NCBI GenBank assembly: GCA_011009095.1
Contig: VTPC01007149.1
Span: 1-64,000 of the forward strand
DNA from: Ignelater luminosus
Lineage: Eukaryota > Arthropoda > Insecta > Coleoptera > Elateridae
DNA: 64,000 nucleotides
Direction: 5' to 3'
The notes below the pieces were generated by a model, which worked only from the letters and a program-made list of their open reading frames with translations, made no database searches and was not told where the DNA came from. Positions within the stretch are counted from its first letter, which is position 1. Every line of letters starts with the position of its first letter. The position numbers and the translations under genes are program-made. Shown in pieces: positions 61,978 to 64,000 of the stretch.

Positions 61978-62163
61978 TTTTGGGTTATTTACAAAGCTAC
62001 GTACGTACAGTATAATAAACTTACACTGCCAGATTTCCGCGATTTTTACAACAGAAATCTAAACTCTCTAAGACTCCATATTAGTAGTCTACAGCCACAT
62101 GCAAACAAAATCATGTGTTACACTGCACCACTCCCAGAAGAATTGGTTGAGGCTCACTACTAG
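61978..62163 (+). other. Exon-like open frame, unrecognised
   Basis: A strong polypyrimidine tract and CAG acceptor (TTTTTTTTTTCAG, ending 61977) precede an open frame. It runs 61 codons from 61978 in the frame set by the first base after the acceptor, to TAG at 62161-62163. The peptide has protein-like composition (LTLPDFRDFYNRNLNSLRL, then APLPEELVEAHY at the end). It could be a terminal exon. No upstream exon, polyadenylation site or family match was identified. Confidence 0.28.
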
Positions 62164-62169
62164 GAAATA

Positions 62170-64000
62170 GCTTTCGTAACTCGTTGGCTGGATTGTAGGT
62201 CCTATTTGGTGTTAAAAATCCTGAGATATAGAAAGAGAGTTCAAATGCAACGGGCGCCAGCCCCTTGCACCTAGATGTATCCTTTAAATTTGCTTTCACA
62301 GGAAACCATTAACTTCCTCCAGCAAAGAGGATCTAAACATCAGTAGCAACAAACAAATACGACGAGATCAATCTGAATAAAATTTAAACGAAATAACTAT
62401 TAGACTGAAGGAAAGGAAAAAAATTAGGATCTAAAAATAATTAATATACTAGGACTTAGTAAATACTAACTTGGAACTTTAGGTGGTTTAAAGATTAATT
62501 AAAAGCAAAAATTAAAATATAAGGCCTTTCTTCAAAAGGTGAACTGAAGGGTATGCAACCCAAACTGTACACAGATCAGGAGTAATAAAGGAATTTGACA
62601 TACTGCACATTATTAAATTTTGGAAATATGTAACATTTTTACAAACAGAAAACCATGGAAAAATTTGAAGTTTTTATTCTTCTAAAAGAATCTAGAAAAG
62701 TAAATGCTACAATGTCACAGCACAAGATCTTTTTGGTAGTTTCGATAGATAAGCAACTCCTATTAAAAGGAATTCAAATCAAACAGAAACTTTTAGTCCT
62801 ATGAGTTTAAGCAGAGATTCGAACGCACTCTGATAGACATACTGGTAAGTCTAGTCTTCAAATGCAACACCTACTCAAATATTTCCAACATGGCTTTCTT
62901 TAGCTTGTAGTTTCAAATTTTACTTTATATCAAAGAATTCGATTCCACAAAACCACGGATACTTTAAGAAACTCAGAATATTGTTGGTAATGAAAGCTGA
63001 GGCTTACACATGACTTAAGACTTGCATCAGCAATTTGGGATAAAAATCAGATAATACCATTATATTTCAATTTGTGCTTGAGACCAAACTTTGAGAATAT
63101 CAACAACAAATGTGAAGACAGGCATAAATCTGAAACAAGTGGAACCCAATAGGTAATCTAAGATTTTTGCTTACACCTAAGAGAAGAATATATGTTACAT
63201 AGTAGACTCATCTTTCGCCCTTTGCGGCTCAATTTCTTTACTTCTAGGTTGAGAATTAAGGAATGTATACGATGTTTTGTATATTTGGATCATGATGATG
63301 ATTGCTAAACAAGAATCAAAACTAATGCTGGACAAGAATTAAGACAAAGCCAGTAACAAATCCTCCGTCATTTAACAAGACTAGGTTGGATAAACCAATC
63401 ACCAGCTTTTCCAATCTACCAAGAATGATAACTTTGGTCTCTTAAATACTTGGAATTACAAAGAAGAAAATACAGATTTGTTTGAAAATGACATTTTGCT
63501 TCACATTGTATGTTACTAAAAGAGAGAATGCAAATTAACTGAAGAAAATTGGTAGTGAAGAGGTACGGCAGCGTTTGGAAAAAATATAATCACAAACCTA
63601 TCAGTAATGTTTGGGTATGTACTATGTTTCATTTATTTTAAAGAAATTACCTAAAATTGCTTTAGTTTTCACTTCTCAAAAATATTAGCTGCGTTCATGA
63701 TCGTAATGTTTACTATTATGGGCATTAATAGTCAAGACCAAAAGTGTTTATTAATATCAAAGCTAAACTTTTGGTTACATTGTAATTACAGCCTGACGAT
63801 ACTAACAATAGCATCATCAAGACTGCTATCGGTCTTGGTCTTACCTTGATACTGTATCAAAATAGGTATGAGCTAAGCGAACTGTTATAAATATGAGTTA
63901 ATTTGATTTTGCTATAGCGTTTCTAGATTGACAACGTTTTCTATACAACTTCATGAAACTACACAAAGGTATAGATTTAGTAATTCTAAACCACGTGGTT
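62170..64000. other. A+T-rich DNA, no supportable gene
   Basis: The frame 62111-62299 (-) overlaps the exon-like frame on the other strand and has no motif. No paired repeats were found to the end of the window. Confidence 0.45.

Noticed and set aside
62811..62832. A B-box-like GCGTTCGAATCTC on the minus strand
   Set aside because: The upstream sequence lacks an A box and the arms do not pair.
1..64000. CRISPR arrays, operons, phage genes or bacterial origins
   Set aside because: No regularly spaced direct repeats, no Shine-Dalgarno-led gene runs, and a composition and transposon content typical of an insect nuclear genome.

Overview
The window looks like non-coding, repeat-bearing nuclear DNA from an arthropod, most probably an insect. 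It is strongly A+T-rich, has no operon-like gene packing and no prokaryotic signals. The recognisable mobile elements (mariner/Tc1-like, hAT and a non-LTR retrotransposon with a reverse transcriptase tail of a type common in insects) are ones typical of insect genomes. The order cannot be fixed by eye. No complete protein-coding gene, rRNA, tRNA or CRISPR array could be supported. Almost all open frames listed by a six-frame search are chance frames in A+T-rich DNA or fragments of dead transposons.

Layout. 159-622 is a hairpin-forming Tc1/mariner-type MITE with arms of about 210-220 bp. 7252-8124 is an internally deleted mariner on the minus strand with 28-bp terminal repeats. 10345-10440 is a possible tRNA-derived SINE head. 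Between 12992 and 16034 lie two more Tc1/mariner derivatives with long inverted arms, one of them built from two copies of its own 3' end. Between those two elements sits an exon-like minus-strand frame (14372-14586) that reads like a real protein segment. 20010-21960 is a 5'-truncated, frame-broken LINE on the minus strand (endonuclease tail, reverse transcriptase remnants, C-terminal tail). 22599-22916 holds a hAT dimerisation-domain trace. 25434-26581 is a deleted hAT element flanked by a perfect 8-bp target-site duplication, so it is probably one of the younger insertions here.

The second half is sparser. Small inverted-repeat elements occur at 29744-30134, 31192-31578, 44609-44836 and 47124-47393. 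Two copies of one MITE family lie in opposite orientation at 43774-44099 and 47823-48152. Richer-than-background C+G patches at 29030-29340, 40570-41400 and 51590-51840 could be regulatory DNA, an untranslated exon or an old LTR. About 3.1 kb at 53600-56700 is a degenerate, pyrimidine-biased tandem repeat. Weak exon-like frames lie at 5350-5541, 19738-19914, 49819-50205 and 61978-62163.

There is no gene system in which products work together. The most distinctive theme is repeated formation of long-arm palindromes from Tc1/mariner ends, plus the pyrimidine-rich satellite. Coordinates of repeats were set by reading and aligning by eye, so ends may be off by a few bases where arms are diverged.
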